From: Albimonas donghaensis | Lineage (GTDB): Bacteria; Pseudomonadota; Alphaproteobacteria; Rhodobacterales; Rhodobacteraceae | Length of the DNA: 64,000 nucleotides | Reading direction: 5' to 3' | NCBI RefSeq assembly: GCF_900106695.1 | Contig: NZ_FNMZ01000002.1 | Span: forward strand, 310,001 to 374,000 | Shown here: positions 46,013 to 57,318 of the stretch, piece by piece | Numbering within the stretch: the stretch's first letter is position 1 | Layout of the letters: each line of letters opens with the position of its first letter | Made by a program: the position numbers and the translations under genes | Notes under the pieces: generated by a model | Told to the model about the DNA's origin: nothing | What the model saw: the letters and a program-made list of their open reading frames with translations, nothing else | The model's database searches: none

Positions 46013-47203
46013 TCAGGCGGCGGCGACGACGGTCCGGGCGGGGACATGGGCGTAGACCGCGCGCTCGAACGCCTCATAGGCGGCGACGGCCCCGGCGTCG
46101 AGGAAGGGGAGCTGCTGCATCATCAGCACGCCCGCCAGCCCCGCGGTCGGGTCGATCCAGTAATGGGTGTTCATCACCCCCGCCCAGCCGATGGAGCCCG
46201 CATTGCGCATCCCCGGAATCGCCTGCTCGTTGCGCATGAAGGCGAGCGTCCAGGTCTTCTCGACGCCGGGGAAGAACTCGATGCCCCCGCCATATTCCGG
46301 CCTGGCGGAGGCGGCGGGCTCCACCCGCAGGTCGCCGATGGCGTTCTCGCGCAGGCCGAGGATGGAGTCCGGGCCCAGGATGCGGGCGCCGTCCAGCTCT
46401 CCGCCCCGCAGAATCATCCGCAGGAAACGCGCGTAGTCCCCGCCCGAGCCGTTCAGCGCGTGGCCCATGCCGAAGAAATCCGGCGTGGGCGGCAGGTCCG
46501 CGTCGAGAATCCGCCAGCCCTCCGGCCCCGCGGCATGGACGGCCACCTTGCGGGCGGTCATGTCGGGGGAGAAGGTCACGTCGGTGGACCCCATGCCCAG
46601 CGGCCCGAGGATCTCGCGCTTGAGGAACCCCTCGATCCGCTCCCCGGCGATCTCCTCGACCACGAGGCCGAGCCAGTCGGTCGAGACCCCGTATTCCCAG
46701 CGCGCGCCGGGATCGAAATGCAGCGGGAAGGCGGGCAGCGAGGCGCGGCGGCCATGGGACATGCGCGGCGCGCCGGTGACGTCGATCAGGCGGGACTGGT
46801 CGGCGTTCCAGATGTCGTAGACCAGGCCGGAGGTGTGGGTCATCAGGTGGCGCACGGTGACCGGACGGGCCGGTGCGCGGTAGCGGGGCGCGTCGCCGTC
46901 CCAACCGTCGAACACCTGCAGCCGGGCGAATTCCGGCAGGATGTCCGCGACCGCGTCGTCGAGCGAGAGCAGGCCCTCGTCCACCAGCCGCAGCGCCGCG
47001 ACCGAGCCGATGGCCTTGGTCATGGAGAACAGGCGGAAGACGCTGTCGGTCGTCATCCGCGCCGCTCCCCCGGCGGCGCGCAGGCCGTGGGCGGATTCGT
47101 GCAGCACGCCGTCGGCGTCGACCACGACGGCGACGCAGCCGACGGTGGCGCCCGCGGCGACCTGGGCGTCAAGCGCCCGCGATATCCCGGCGATCTCCGG
47201 CAT
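46013..47203 (-). CDS. Serine hydrolase, class C beta-lactamase/esterase fold
   Basis: 396 residues. The S-x-x-K motif is SMTK (Ser60, Lys63) in VFRLFSMTKAIGSVAALRLV; the Y-x-N/S element is YGVS in RWEYGVSTDWLGL; the C-terminal strand motif corresponds to GWAGVMNTHYW. There is no signal peptide, so it is cytoplasmic and more likely an EstB-type esterase or transacylase than a beta-lactamase. GGGGAGGTG precedes the ATG. Probably co-transcribed with the GNAT gene. Confidence 0.88.
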   Translation of the reverse strand: MPEIAGISRALDAQVAAGATVGCVAVVVDADGVLHESAHGLRAAGGAARMTTDSVFRLFSMTKAIGSVAALRLVDEGLLSLDDAVADILPEFARLQVFDGWDGDAPRYRAPARPVTVRHLMTHTSGLVYDIWNADQSRLIDVTGAPRMSHGRRASLPAFPLHFDPGARWEYGVSTDWLGLVVEEIAGERIEGFLKREILGPLGMGSTDVTFSPDMTARKVAVHAAGPEGWRILDADLPPTPDFFGMGHALNGSGGDYARFLRMILRGGELDGARILGPDSILGLRENAIGDLRVEPAASARPEYGGGIEFFPGVEKTWTLAFMRNEQAIPGMRNAGSIGWAGVMNTHYWIDPTAGLAGVLMMQQLPFLDAGAVAAYEAFERAVYAHVPARTVVAAA

Positions 47204-47312
47204 CGCTCACCTCCCCATATGTGCGTCTTGCGACGTCTTGCCGAAGGATAGACCAGAGCCGGCCCCGCGCCCATAGCCAAGCGCAACCGTCGCGACCCGG
47301 AGACGGCGCCCC

Positions 47313-47482
47313 CCCGCGCCCCCGGTCCCGCGCGCCGCGGGCGCGAGGGCGCGGCCTGGCGCCCCCTCGACGCGGCGCCTCGGTCCCGACGGGACGCGCG
47401 GGCGGCGGGCGAGGGAGCGCCGCGACGACCCGGACGCAGGCCGCGGCCGGACGCCCGCGGCGCGCGGGACCGGGGGCGCGGG
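47313..47482. repeat. Perfect 31-bp inverted repeat pair in the trpF-hydrolase gap
   Basis: The arms 47313-47343 and 47452-47482 are exact reverse complements, separated by 108 bp. Each arm begins (in one orientation) with CGCCCGCGGCGCGCG and ends GGGGGCGCGGG. The same 31-mer occurs with one mismatch at 35906-35936. The 322-bp gap (47204-47525) holds no gene. Read as RNA, the arms would make a very stable long hairpin. Confidence 0.9.
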
Positions 47483-47525
47483 CGGAAAGGTCCGCGGTCC
47501 CACGGCATCACGAAACAGGAAGGTC

Positions 47526-48179
47526 TCAGGCCGGAACGGCGGCTCCGGCTGCGGCGCAGAAGGCCGCGATACGGTCCAGGTTCTTGACGCCCGGCGCGCT
47601 TTCCACCCCGCTGGAGACGTCGACCTGCGTCGCCCCGGTCAGCCGCGCGGCCTCGGTCACGTTGGCCGGGGTCAGCCCGCCCGCCAGCATCCAGGGCAGG
47701 CCCCAGCGCCGCCCCTGCAGCAGCCGCCAGTCGAAGGCGATGCCGTTGCCGCCCGGCAGCGCCGCGCCGGTCTTCGGGGGCTTCGCATCCACCAGCAGCT
47801 GATCCGCCGCCCGCGCATGTTCGGCGAGCGCGGGCAGGTCGCTCTCGTCCGCCACGCCCACCGCCTTCATCACCGGCAGCCCGTAGCGCGCGCGCACCTC
47901 CGCCACCCGCTCCGGGCTCTCGGCGCCATGCAGTTGCAGCATGTCCAGCGGCGCCGCCTCCAGCACCGCGTCCAGCGCCGCGTCCGAGGCGTTCACGCAG
48001 AGCAGCACCTTGCAGATCCCCGGCGGCGTCAGCGGCGCCAGCGCCGCGATGCCGGCGTCATCCAGGTGGCGCGGGGATCTGGGGAAGGAGACGAAGCCGA
48101 CATAAGCCGCCCCCGCCGACGCGGCGGCGGCGAGCGCCTCCGGCGTGCGGAGGCCGCAGATCTTCACGCGAAGGCTCAT
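47526..48179 (-). CDS. trpF: Phosphoribosylanthranilate isomerase
   Basis: 217-residue TIM-barrel enzyme of tryptophan synthesis. Catalytic Cys is in the N-terminal [12 protein letters not shown]; other marks are [51 protein letters not shown] (catalytic Asp) and [38 protein letters not shown] at the phosphate site. Encoded just after lapA and ihfB, the order usual in Rhodobacterales. Confidence 0.96.
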   Translation of the reverse strand: MSLRVKICGLRTPEALAAAASAGAAYVGFVSFPRSPRHLDDAGIAALAPLTPPGICKVLLCVNASDAALDAVLEAAPLDMLQLHGAESPERVAEVRARYGLPVMKAVGVADESDLPALAEHARAADQLLVDAKPPKTGAALPGGNGIAFDWRLLQGRRWGLPWMLAGGLTPANVTEAARLTGATQVDVSSGVESAPGVKNLDRIAAFCAAAGAAVPA

Positions 48180-48224
48180 GTCGGCGCTCTCCGAAGGTCC
48201 GGGGAGCCACGCCCCCCGCCCCGA

Positions 48225-48575
48225 TCAGCCCTTGGTCAGGCCGAGAATGTCGTCGTCCTCTTCGCCGGCCTTGGCGGTGAGGCGCTTGTTCTCGCGGTCC
48301 AGCCGCTCGGCCTCGCGCTTGAAGCGGCGCTCGGCCTTGCGGTGGTCGGTCTCGCGCAGCATTTCGAGCACCAGCCCGATGACCACTCCGAGGAACACCG
48401 ACAGGAACACCGCCAGATAGACCGGCAGCGTCACCGAGGTCGGCAGCCCTTCGGCCCCCGGCACGGTCACGCCCTCCGGCAACGCGCTGAGCGTCACCGG
48501 ACCGCGATTCGCGATGGCCAGCAGGATGGCCGCGACGGCGACCACGATCAGAAACAGGTACTTGAGGTAGCGCAC
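48225..48575 (-). CDS. lapA: LapA family (DUF1049) membrane protein
   Basis: 116 residues with two membrane helices (about 4-22 and 52-72) and a cytoplasmic coiled-coil tail rich in Glu, Arg and Lys (LRETDHRKAERRFKREAERL, near 74-93). This is the lipopolysaccharide-assembly protein A/DUF1049 layout. In E. coli LapA works with LapB and FtsH to control LpxC; no lapB is visible in this window. Lies between ihfB (54 bp) and trpF (45 bp). Confidence 0.85.
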   Translation of the reverse strand: MRYLKYLFLIVVAVAAILLAIANRGPVTLSALPEGVTVPGAEGLPTSVTLPVYLAVFLSVFLGVVIGLVLEMLRETDHRKAERRFKREAERLDRENKRLTAKAGEEDDDILGLTKG

Positions 48576-48629
48576 CGCGCTCTCCTGGCTGCGGACGGGT
48601 CCGTGGGCCGGACACGTCCGGCGCGGGCC

Positions 48630-48935
48630 TCAATCCTCGTCTTCGTCATCCGCATCGTCGCCGTTCAGGCGCAGGCGAAGTTCCTTGCCGGTCTTGAAGA
48701 AGGGCACATGCTTCTCCGGAACCGGCACGGATTCGCCCGTGCGGGGGTTCCGTCCCATTCTCGCATCCCGCTTCTTGACCGAAAACGCGCCGAAGCCGCG
48801 CAGCTCCACCCGATCCCCGCTCGCCAGAGCGCCCGCGATTTCGTCGAAGACCGTGGATACGATCCGCTCGACATCGCGGTGGTAAAGATGCGGATTTTCC
48901 TCGGTCAGGCGCTGGATCAGCTCCGACTTGATCAT
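48630..48935 (-). CDS. ihfB: Integration host factor subunit beta
   Basis: 101-residue DNA-bending protein; heterodimer with IhfA. Complete HU/IHF fold: [40 protein letters not shown], and [20 protein letters not shown] with the intercalating Pro. The tail ends in an acidic DDADDEDED stretch. Position next to rpsA and cmk is conserved across proteobacteria, with sppA inserted here. Confidence 0.96.
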   Translation of the reverse strand: MIKSELIQRLTEENPHLYHRDVERIVSTVFDEIAGALASGDRVELRGFGAFSVKKRDARMGRNPRTGESVPVPEKHVPFFKTGKELRLRLNGDDADDEDED

Positions 48936-49054
48936 CCTCGTCCCCTCTGCCCGGCGATGGACCTCGCCTCCTCGTCCCTCGCCGCGCGATTCACTATTTC
49001 CGCTGCGATGCGAAAAGTCACATGCTTTCCGCGCTCAGCCGACAGCCTCATCGT

Positions 49055-49930
49055 TCATCTGAGTATTGAGAGGAGACGGACGCCCCCCGTCAACCGGCCA
49101 ATGCCCATCTCACCCAGAACCGTGGCGCCTGCGACCTTCATATCCAGAAAATCCCTCAGCATGCTCACTTTTTCCGAGGGTTTTTCCACTTTCCGGGTCG
49201 GAAGGCCCGCATCGACTCCCTCGGAGGCGAGCCAGGCCCGCGCCGTCTCCAGCCCGCCGACCTCGTCGATCAGCCCCCGCTCCAGCGCCTGCCGGCCCGA
49301 GAACACGCGCCCGTCGGTGACGGCGACCAGCGCCTCCCCCTCCAGCCCGCGGCGGTCGCCGACCAGGCCGCGGAACCACTCATGCGCCTCGCCGATCATC
49401 CGGTCCTCCCATTCCGCGACCTGCGCGGGGGTGGCGGAGAAAGGCGAGGGCCGGGCCTTGTAGACGTCGGAGCGCCGCTCCGACACCTGCACGCCCACCA
49501 GGTCCATCAGGCCGCGGATGTCGACCTCCTGCTTGATGACCCCGATCGAGCCGGTGATGGTGTTGCCATGCGCCACGATCCGGTCGGCGGCGATGGCGGC
49601 GAGATAGCCGCCCGAGGCCGCGACCTCGCCCATCACCGCGATCACCGGCTTGACCTCGGCCACCTTGCGGATGGCCTCGTAAAGCGCCTCGGCCCCGGTG
49701 ACGGTGCCGCCGGGGCTGTCGATGCGCAGCAGCAGGGCGGCGGCGTCCGGGTCGGAGGCCAGGTCGCGGATCAGCGCGTCCCGGTCGTCGTCCAGCACGA
49801 TGATCCCGGTCAGGTCGTGACGGGCCACATAGGGCCCCGCAGGTTCGCCGTCGCCCGAGAAGAGCGCATAGGCGAAGAGCCCGAGGGCGAGAACGGCGAC
49901 GACCCGCCAGAAGGTTATGAAGCGCAGCAT
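49055..49930 (-). CDS. sppA: Signal peptide peptidase SppA, short form
   Basis: 291-residue inner-membrane protease (S49) that degrades cleaved signal peptides. One N-terminal membrane anchor (about residues 6-24) is followed by the catalytic domain with Ser106 in EVAASGGYLAA and Lys158 in DVYKARPSPF. Their 52-residue spacing matches the Ser-Lys dyad of the short Bacillus-type SppA. IDSPGGTVTGAEALYEAI and TITGSIGVIKQ are further family marks. The gene is about half the length of the E. coli enzyme, as normal for this form. Confidence 0.93.
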   Translation of the reverse strand: MLRFITFWRVVAVLALGLFAYALFSGDGEPAGPYVARHDLTGIIVLDDDRDALIRDLASDPDAAALLLRIDSPGGTVTGAEALYEAIRKVAEVKPVIAVMGEVAASGGYLAAIAADRIVAHGNTITGSIGVIKQEVDIRGLMDLVGVQVSERRSDVYKARPSPFSATPAQVAEWEDRMIGEAHEWFRGLVGDRRGLEGEALVAVTDGRVFSGRQALERGLIDEVGGLETARAWLASEGVDAGLPTRKVEKPSEKVSMLRDFLDMKVAGATVLGEMGIGRLTGGVRLLSILR

Positions 49931-50435
49931 GAAAGGGTCATCTCATGCGAAGGCCCGGGCGTCCAGCGATGACGCTGGGAGCCCGCGCATTTCGCCGCCC
50001 CCCAAGCCCCCCCGCGCGCGCCGGAGAGGGCATTCGGCGCGTCGGGCGCGAAATCGTATCGCAGGCTGTCGGGGTCCGCGGAGCCATGGTGGTTGCCCCC
50101 GTGCCCTCGACGCCCCGGATCGTCGCCGCCCCCGCCGAAATCGCCGTCGCGAAAGGACCGAGGCCGGGATGTTCCCAACCGCGTCCCGGAGCGTTCGACC
50201 GGACGCGCCCGCCCCCCATGTCGCGGACCGGATCCGATCACCCGACTGCGCTCCGCACATGGCGAATTGCCGTGGCATAACCCGCCGCGCGACCAGCGGG
50301 CGGAGACGAAAGCGGAGGCGGGGAAACCGGCCTGGATCGGCCGCGAACAGGGCCGCGCGCACGAAAAAGGCGCCCCGAAAGGCGCCTTTCCCCTGTTCCG
50401 AAGTCCGGAGGCCCGAGGGCCCCCGGGCGCGAGGA
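49931..50435. other. Intergenic region sppA-rpsA
   Basis: 505 bp. Apart from the rpsA terminator at 50366-50389 I see nothing that supports a gene. Open frames on both strands lack ribosome-binding sites and recognisable sequence. The sppA promoter probably lies in 49931-50100. Confidence 0.5.
50366..50389 (-). terminator. Rho-independent terminator of rpsA
   Basis: AAAGGCGCC / GGCGCCTTT with a 6-nt loop, followed on the minus strand by TTTTTCGTG, 47 bp past the rpsA stop. Confidence 0.88.
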
Positions 50436-52112
50436 TCACTCCTCGCGGGTCTTGAGCGCGGCGCCCAGGATGTCGCCCAGCGAGGCGCCCGAGTCGGAGG
50501 ACCCGAACTGCTCGACGGCTTCACGCTCCTCGGCGATCTCGCGGGCCTTGATCGACATGCCCAGACGACGGGCGTTCTTGTCGATGTTGGTCACGCGGGC
50601 GTCGACCTTGTCGCCGACATTGAACCGCTCGGGGCGCTGGTCGCCACGGTCGCGGGCCAGGTCCGAGCGACGGATGAAGGCCTTCATGCCCTCATGCTCG
50701 ACCTCGATGCCGCCGTCTTCGATCTTGGTGACCTCGACGGTCACGATCTCACCGCGCTTGATGCCGCCGGCGGTCGTGGTGAACGAGTCCTCGGAGAGCT
50801 GCTTGACGCCCAGCGAGATCCGCTCCTTGTCGATGTCCACGTCGAGCACCACGGCCTTGACCATGTCGCCCTTGGTGTACTCGGCCAGGGCCTGCTCGCC
50901 CGGACGGTCCCACTCCAGGTCCGACAGGTGGACCATGCCGTCGATATCGCCGTCCAGACCGATGAACAGGCCGAACTCGGTGATGTTCTTCACCTCGCCC
51001 TCGACCTCGGTGTTGGCCGGGTAGTTCTCGGCGAACAGCTCCCACGGGTTGCGCAGGCACTGCTTGAGGCCGAGCGACACGCGGCGCTTCACCGGATCGA
51101 CGTCCAGCACCATCACTTCGACTTCCTGAGAGGTCGAAACGATCTTGCCCGGATGCACGTTCTTCTTGGTCCAGGACATCTCGGAGACGTGGACCAGACC
51201 CTCGACGCCCGGCTCCAGCTCCACGAAGGCGCCGTAGTCGGTGATGTTGGTGACGCGGCCCATCAGCTTCATGCCGGCCGGGTACTTGGCGTCGACGCCT
51301 TCCCACGGATCGGACTGCAGCTGCTTCATGCCGAGGGAGATGCGGTGCGTCTCCTTGTTGATCTTGACCACCTGGACCTTGAGGGTCTCGCCGATGTTCA
51401 CGATCTCGGACGGGTGGTTCACGCGACGCCAGGCCATGTCGGTGACATGCAGCAGGCCGTCGACGCCGCCCAGGTCCACGAAGGCGCCGTAATCGGTGAT
51501 GTTCTTCACCACGCCGTCGACCACATCGCCCTCGGTCAGACGCGCGACCACCTCGGCCCGCTGCTCGGCGCGGCTCTCTTCGAGCACGGCGCGGCGCGAA
51601 ACCACGATGTTGCCGCGGCGGCGGTCCATCTTGAGGATCTGGAACGGCTGCGGGACGCCCATCAGCGGGGTGATGTCGCGCACCGGGCGCACATCGACCT
51701 GGGAGCCGGGCAGGAAGGCCACGGCGCCGCCGAGATCGACGGTGAAGCCGCCCTTGACGCGGCCGAAGATCTGGCCTTCGACGCGGCTGTCCTTGTCGGC
51801 GGCGGACTCGAGACGGTCCCAGGCCTCTTCGCGGCGGGCCTTGTCGCGCGACAGGACGGCTTCGCCCTTGGCGTTCTCGACGCGGTCCAGGTAGACCTCG
51901 ACCTCATCGCCGACAGCGATCTCGGCTTCGCCGGGACGCTGGAATTCCTTGAGCTCGATCCGGCCTTCCATCTTGAAGCCGATGTCGACCAGAGCCTGGC
52001 CGTTGTCGATCGCGAGCACCTTGCCCCGAACGACGGCGCCCTCTTCGGGCATGTGGAGCTCGAAGCTTTCCTGAAGCAGGGCTTCGAAATCTTCCATGGT
52101 GGCTTGTGCCAT
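50436..52112 (-). CDS. rpsA: 30S ribosomal protein S1
   Basis: 558-residue mRNA-binding ribosomal protein with six S1 (OB-fold) repeats. The well-conserved ones carry G-x-V-x-x-I-T/K-D/E-Y/F-G-A/L-F-V/I, for example VVDGVVKNITDYGAFVDLGG, LMGRVTNITDYGAFVELEPG and VEGEVKNITEFGLFIGLDGD; the two N-terminal ones are degenerate and bind the ribosome. The ATG at 52112 follows GGAGAAG. Order aroA-cmk-rpsA is the widespread arrangement. A strong terminator follows. Confidence 0.97.
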   Translation of the reverse strand: MAQATMEDFEALLQESFELHMPEEGAVVRGKVLAIDNGQALVDIGFKMEGRIELKEFQRPGEAEIAVGDEVEVYLDRVENAKGEAVLSRDKARREEAWDRLESAADKDSRVEGQIFGRVKGGFTVDLGGAVAFLPGSQVDVRPVRDITPLMGVPQPFQILKMDRRRGNIVVSRRAVLEESRAEQRAEVVARLTEGDVVDGVVKNITDYGAFVDLGGVDGLLHVTDMAWRRVNHPSEIVNIGETLKVQVVKINKETHRISLGMKQLQSDPWEGVDAKYPAGMKLMGRVTNITDYGAFVELEPGVEGLVHVSEMSWTKKNVHPGKIVSTSQEVEVMVLDVDPVKRRVSLGLKQCLRNPWELFAENYPANTEVEGEVKNITEFGLFIGLDGDIDGMVHLSDLEWDRPGEQALAEYTKGDMVKAVVLDVDIDKERISLGVKQLSEDSFTTTAGGIKRGEIVTVEVTKIEDGGIEVEHEGMKAFIRRSDLARDRGDQRPERFNVGDKVDARVTNIDKNARRLGMSIKAREIAEEREAVEQFGSSDSGASLGDILGAALKTREE

Positions 52113-52228
52113 ATTCAGTATCTTCTCCGTTACACGATTATTCGGGCCAGCCGGTTGGTTCCGGCGGTCTTGGTCGGTGACGATGCGGCGGGGACGCAGA
52201 CGCCGGGGACGAGCCTCGGCCGGAAGCA

Positions 52229-52277
52229 CGCGAAGGCCCGGGGGTGGAGTCCCGAGCCTGCTCGATCAGCCTTCGCG
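52229..52277. other. Dyad spanning the cmk stop codon
   Basis: CGCGAAGGC (52229-52237) and GCCTTCGCG (52269-52277) form a 9-bp inverted repeat around the cmk stop (52266-52268), with further pairing inside. It could protect or process the cmk-rpsA mRNA. On the minus strand no T-run follows. Confidence 0.4.
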
Positions 52278-52898
52278 TTTTCTTGTTATCAGCGCCGCCG
52301 CTTCGGCGATGGCCGCGTCTATAGTCAATTCCGTGGTATCGAGCAAGAGCGCGTCCGGCGCGCGCAGCATGGGCGCGTCGGCCCGGCCGGCGTCGCGGGC
52401 GTCGCGACGGGCGAGATCGCCGGCCACGTCCTCCAGCGTCAGGGCGGGGTCCTTCGCCGAAAGCTCCGCGAAACGGCGGGCGGCGCGGGCCGCGTCGGAG
52501 GCGGTGACGAACAGCTTCACGTCCGCATCCGGGCAGATCACCGTGCCGATGTCCCGCCCGTCCAGCACCGCGCCGGAGGGCCGGGCCGCGAATTCCCGCT
52601 GGAACTTCAGCAACGCGGCGCGGACCTCGGGAATCGCCGCGACGACCGAGGCGGCCTCGCCGGCGGGGCCGGTGCGCAGGCCCTCGGCCTCCAGGTCCTC
52701 GGCGCGCAGGGTCTCGGCGACCTCCACGGCGTGGTCGCGGTTCACGGCGCCGGCGCCTTCGCGCAGGGCGCGCAGGCCGGTGGCGCGGTAGAGCAGCCCG
52801 GTGTCGAGATGGGCGAAGCCGAAGCGGGCCGAAAGGGCGCGCGCGATGGTGCCCTTGCCGGCGGCGGCGGGTCCGTCGAGGGCGACGACGAAGCTCAT
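52266..52898 (-). CDS. cmk: Cytidylate kinase
   Basis: 210-residue nucleoside monophosphate kinase phosphorylating CMP and dCMP. P-loop [20 protein letters not shown] near residue 8; CMP-binding [34 protein letters not shown] is the family signature. GGGAGGA precedes the ATG. It lies 43 bp after aroA and 153 bp before rpsA. Confidence 0.96.
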   Translation of the reverse strand: MSFVVALDGPAAAGKGTIARALSARFGFAHLDTGLLYRATGLRALREGAGAVNRDHAVEVAETLRAEDLEAEGLRTGPAGEAASVVAAIPEVRAALLKFQREFAARPSGAVLDGRDIGTVICPDADVKLFVTASDAARAARRFAELSAKDPALTLEDVAGDLARRDARDAGRADAPMLRAPDALLLDTTELTIDAAIAEAAALITRKREG

Positions 52899-52941
52899 GC
52901 GGCGGTCCTCCCTGGGGGGCATGGGGCGGGGCGGGCCGCGC

Positions 52942-55525
<2,584 letters not shown>

Positions 55526-55632
55526 GGCTGCGCTCGCCTGATGCTGGACGTGGCGTCAGCCTAGCACGATCCCGCGGCCGCGGCGGAATCCCGCGCGCGG
55601 TTCGGCTGAAAGCCGCCCGGCGGCCCCGCGCC

Positions 55633-55815
55633 TCAGGGCGCGGCGCGAAGCGCGGGCGCGCGGCCGGACAGCCCGCTGCGGACCAGGCCGGAGACGAGCC
55701 AGGCCGCGAGGACCGCGCCGGCGCCGCGCACCGCCGCGGAGCGCAGGTCCCGCGCGCGGCGGGCCGCGGCGGCGTAGGGATCGGCGGCGGGACGGGCGAA
55801 GTCGAACTCGGTCAT
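55633..55815 (-). CDS. Small membrane protein divergent from LysR regulator
   Basis: 60 residues: polar N-terminus (MTEFDFARPAADPYAAAARR) and one hydrophobic helix at about 28-47 (VRGAGAVLAAWLVSGLV). GGAG lies 8 bp ahead of the ATG. Small proteins of this type next to GcvA-like LysR genes are common in Rhodobacterales; function unknown. The shared promoter region has the dyad at 55910-55931. Confidence 0.65.
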   Translation of the reverse strand: MTEFDFARPAADPYAAAARRARDLRSAAVRGAGAVLAAWLVSGLVRSGLSGRAPALRAAP

Positions 55816-55909
55816 CGCATCAACTCCATTGATCCGGACGACACAGGGGCGTCATCTCCTGACCCCCAATATCCGCCCTGAACCGCTCGCCCGCAAACGA
55901 GCTTTATGC

Positions 55910-55931
55910 CAGGTTCAGACAAGTTCACCTG
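55910..55931. promoter_or_regulatory. Candidate LysR operator
   Basis: CAGGT-N12-ACCTG is a spaced dyad, also carrying the direct repeat GTTCA (55913 and 55923). It lies between the divergent LysR gene and the small membrane-protein gene. Size and spacing fit a LysR-type binding site. It would lie inside the coding region if the upstream ATG (55906) were used, which supports the later start. Confidence 0.5.
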
Positions 55932-55959
55932 TTCCGAAGCCACACCGGACCCACCTGTC

Positions 55960-56985
55960 ATGCCCGAGTCCGACCGCTTGCCGCCGCTGGGCGGACTGCG
56001 CGCCTTCGAGGCCGCCGCCCGCCACATGTCCTTCGCCAGGGCGGCCGATGAACTGCACCTCACCCCCGCCGCCCTGTCCTGGCGGATCCGCAAGCTGGAG
56101 GAGCATTTCGGCCAGCCCCTGTTCCGCCGCCTGAACCGCGCGATCAAGCTGACCGAGGCCGGCCGCGCCCTCCGCCCGGGGACCGAGGCCGGGTTCGCCG
56201 CCTTCCGCGACGCCCAGCGCGCGGTTCGGCGGCTGTCGGAGGATCGCCCGCTGGTGGTCACCGCCGGCCCCGCGCTGACCGCCAAATGGCTGGCCCCGCG
56301 CCTGTTCCGTTTCGCCGAAACGCATCCCGACATCGAACTGCGCTTCGTCGCCTCGCTGCGGATCATGGATTTCGACCGGGACGGCATCGACGCCGCCGTG
56401 CGGCTGAGCCAGTCGCCGCCGCCCGGCCTGACCGCGCGGGATCTCTGGGTGGACCGGCTGGTCCCGCTCTGCACGCCGGAGCGGGCCCGGACCCTGCGCC
56501 ATCCGCGGGACCTCGCCGAGCACACGCTGCTGCATGACGACTCGCTGGCCCTGCTGGCGGGAAAGCCGGACTGGCCGGCCTGGCTGCGCGCCGCCGGGGT
56601 CGACGGCGGCGCGGGGGCGGTCGCCGGGGACCGCGGGCCGCGGTTCTCCCATGCCGATCACGCGATGGACGCGGCGCTCGACAATGCCGGCGTGGTGCTC
56701 GGGCGCTTCCTGGTCAGCGAGCGCGAATTGACGGCGGGACGGCTGGTCGCGCCCTTCGGGCTGACCCTGCCCCTGCCCGGCGTCTACCGGTTCGTCTGCC
56801 CGGAAGGGGCGGAGCGGGGGGGCGCGCTGGCGCGGTTCCTCGCCTGGCTCGAATCGGAAATGGCGGCGACGCGGACGGCGGTGCAGGCGATGTTTCCGGA
56901 CATCGATTTCGCCGGCCCGGACAAGGAAAGGCGCGCGATCGGTTCGGACCGGAAACCAATTGCGCCGCAAAGCCCGCGAGAATGA
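55960..56985 (+). CDS. LysR-family regulator, GcvA-like
   Basis: 341-residue transcription factor. The winged HTH (about residues 8-66) is DRLPPLGGLRAFEAAARHMS followed by FARAADELHLTPAALSWRIR and KLEEHFGQPLFRRLNRAIKL, close to the GcvA group. The effector-binding domain (about 95-310) includes LVVTAGPALTAKWLAPRLFR and DGIDAAVRLS. The ATG at 55960 matches the GcvA N-terminus; an ATG at 55906 adds 18 residues without homology. The gene's 3' end overlaps a 14-bp inverted repeat. Confidence 0.87.
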   Translation: MPESDRLPPLGGLRAFEAAARHMSFARAADELHLTPAALSWRIRKLEEHFGQPLFRRLNRAIKLTEAGRALRPGTEAGFAAFRDAQRAVRRLSEDRPLVVTAGPALTAKWLAPRLFRFAETHPDIELRFVASLRIMDFDRDGIDAAVRLSQSPPPGLTARDLWVDRLVPLCTPERARTLRHPRDLAEHTLLHDDSLALLAGKPDWPAWLRAAGVDGGAGAVAGDRGPRFSHADHAMDAALDNAGVVLGRFLVSERELTAGRLVAPFGLTLPLPGVYRFVCPEGAERGGALARFLAWLESEMAATRTAVQAMFPDIDFAGPDKERRAIGSDRKPIAPQSPRE

Positions 56986-57012
56986 CCGATGGGCTCAACT
57001 TTGCGGCGCAAT
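56959..57012. repeat. 14-bp perfect inverted repeat around the LysR stop codon
   Basis: ATTGCGCCGCAAAG (56959-56972) and its exact reverse complement (56999-57012) enclose 26 bp that can pair further (CCC with GGG). The stop codon (56983-56985) is in the loop. No T-run follows. The adjoining 56986-57318 region (333 bp) is lower in GC than its surroundings and has no gene. Confidence 0.8.
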
Positions 57013-57318
57013 CGCCTCAATCACGTCGAACGCAGGACCCATTCGCCCCCCATCTTCACCCTCAAGAAGTTGGTTCCAGAGCTGCGACCGGGACGGCTTC
57101 CTCAGATCCGGCGCGTCGGCGTGATTGCCCCCCCTCTGACCGTCGGCGCGTCGGATCACCACCCCCCCTCCTCCCCGCCCGCCTTCGCGCCGTGACCGGA
57201 CGCCCCCTTCGCATGCGCGCGCCCGCGTGACATGAGGGAGCGCCTGCAGCCGTTCCGGACCCCGCCCCATGCCTCACGCCATCGCCATCCGCCCCGCCCG
57301 CCATCCGGGCCCCGGAGC

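Noticed and set aside
46013-47203. Beta-lactamase resistance gene
   Set aside because: The fold has S-x-x-K, but there is no signal peptide and the Y-x-N motif is YGVS; a cytoplasmic esterase-like enzyme is more likely.
49938-50219. Small gene between sppA and rpsA
   Set aside because: A 93-codon frame exists on the minus strand but lacks a ribosome-binding site, has a mixed composition, and competing frames are equally open.
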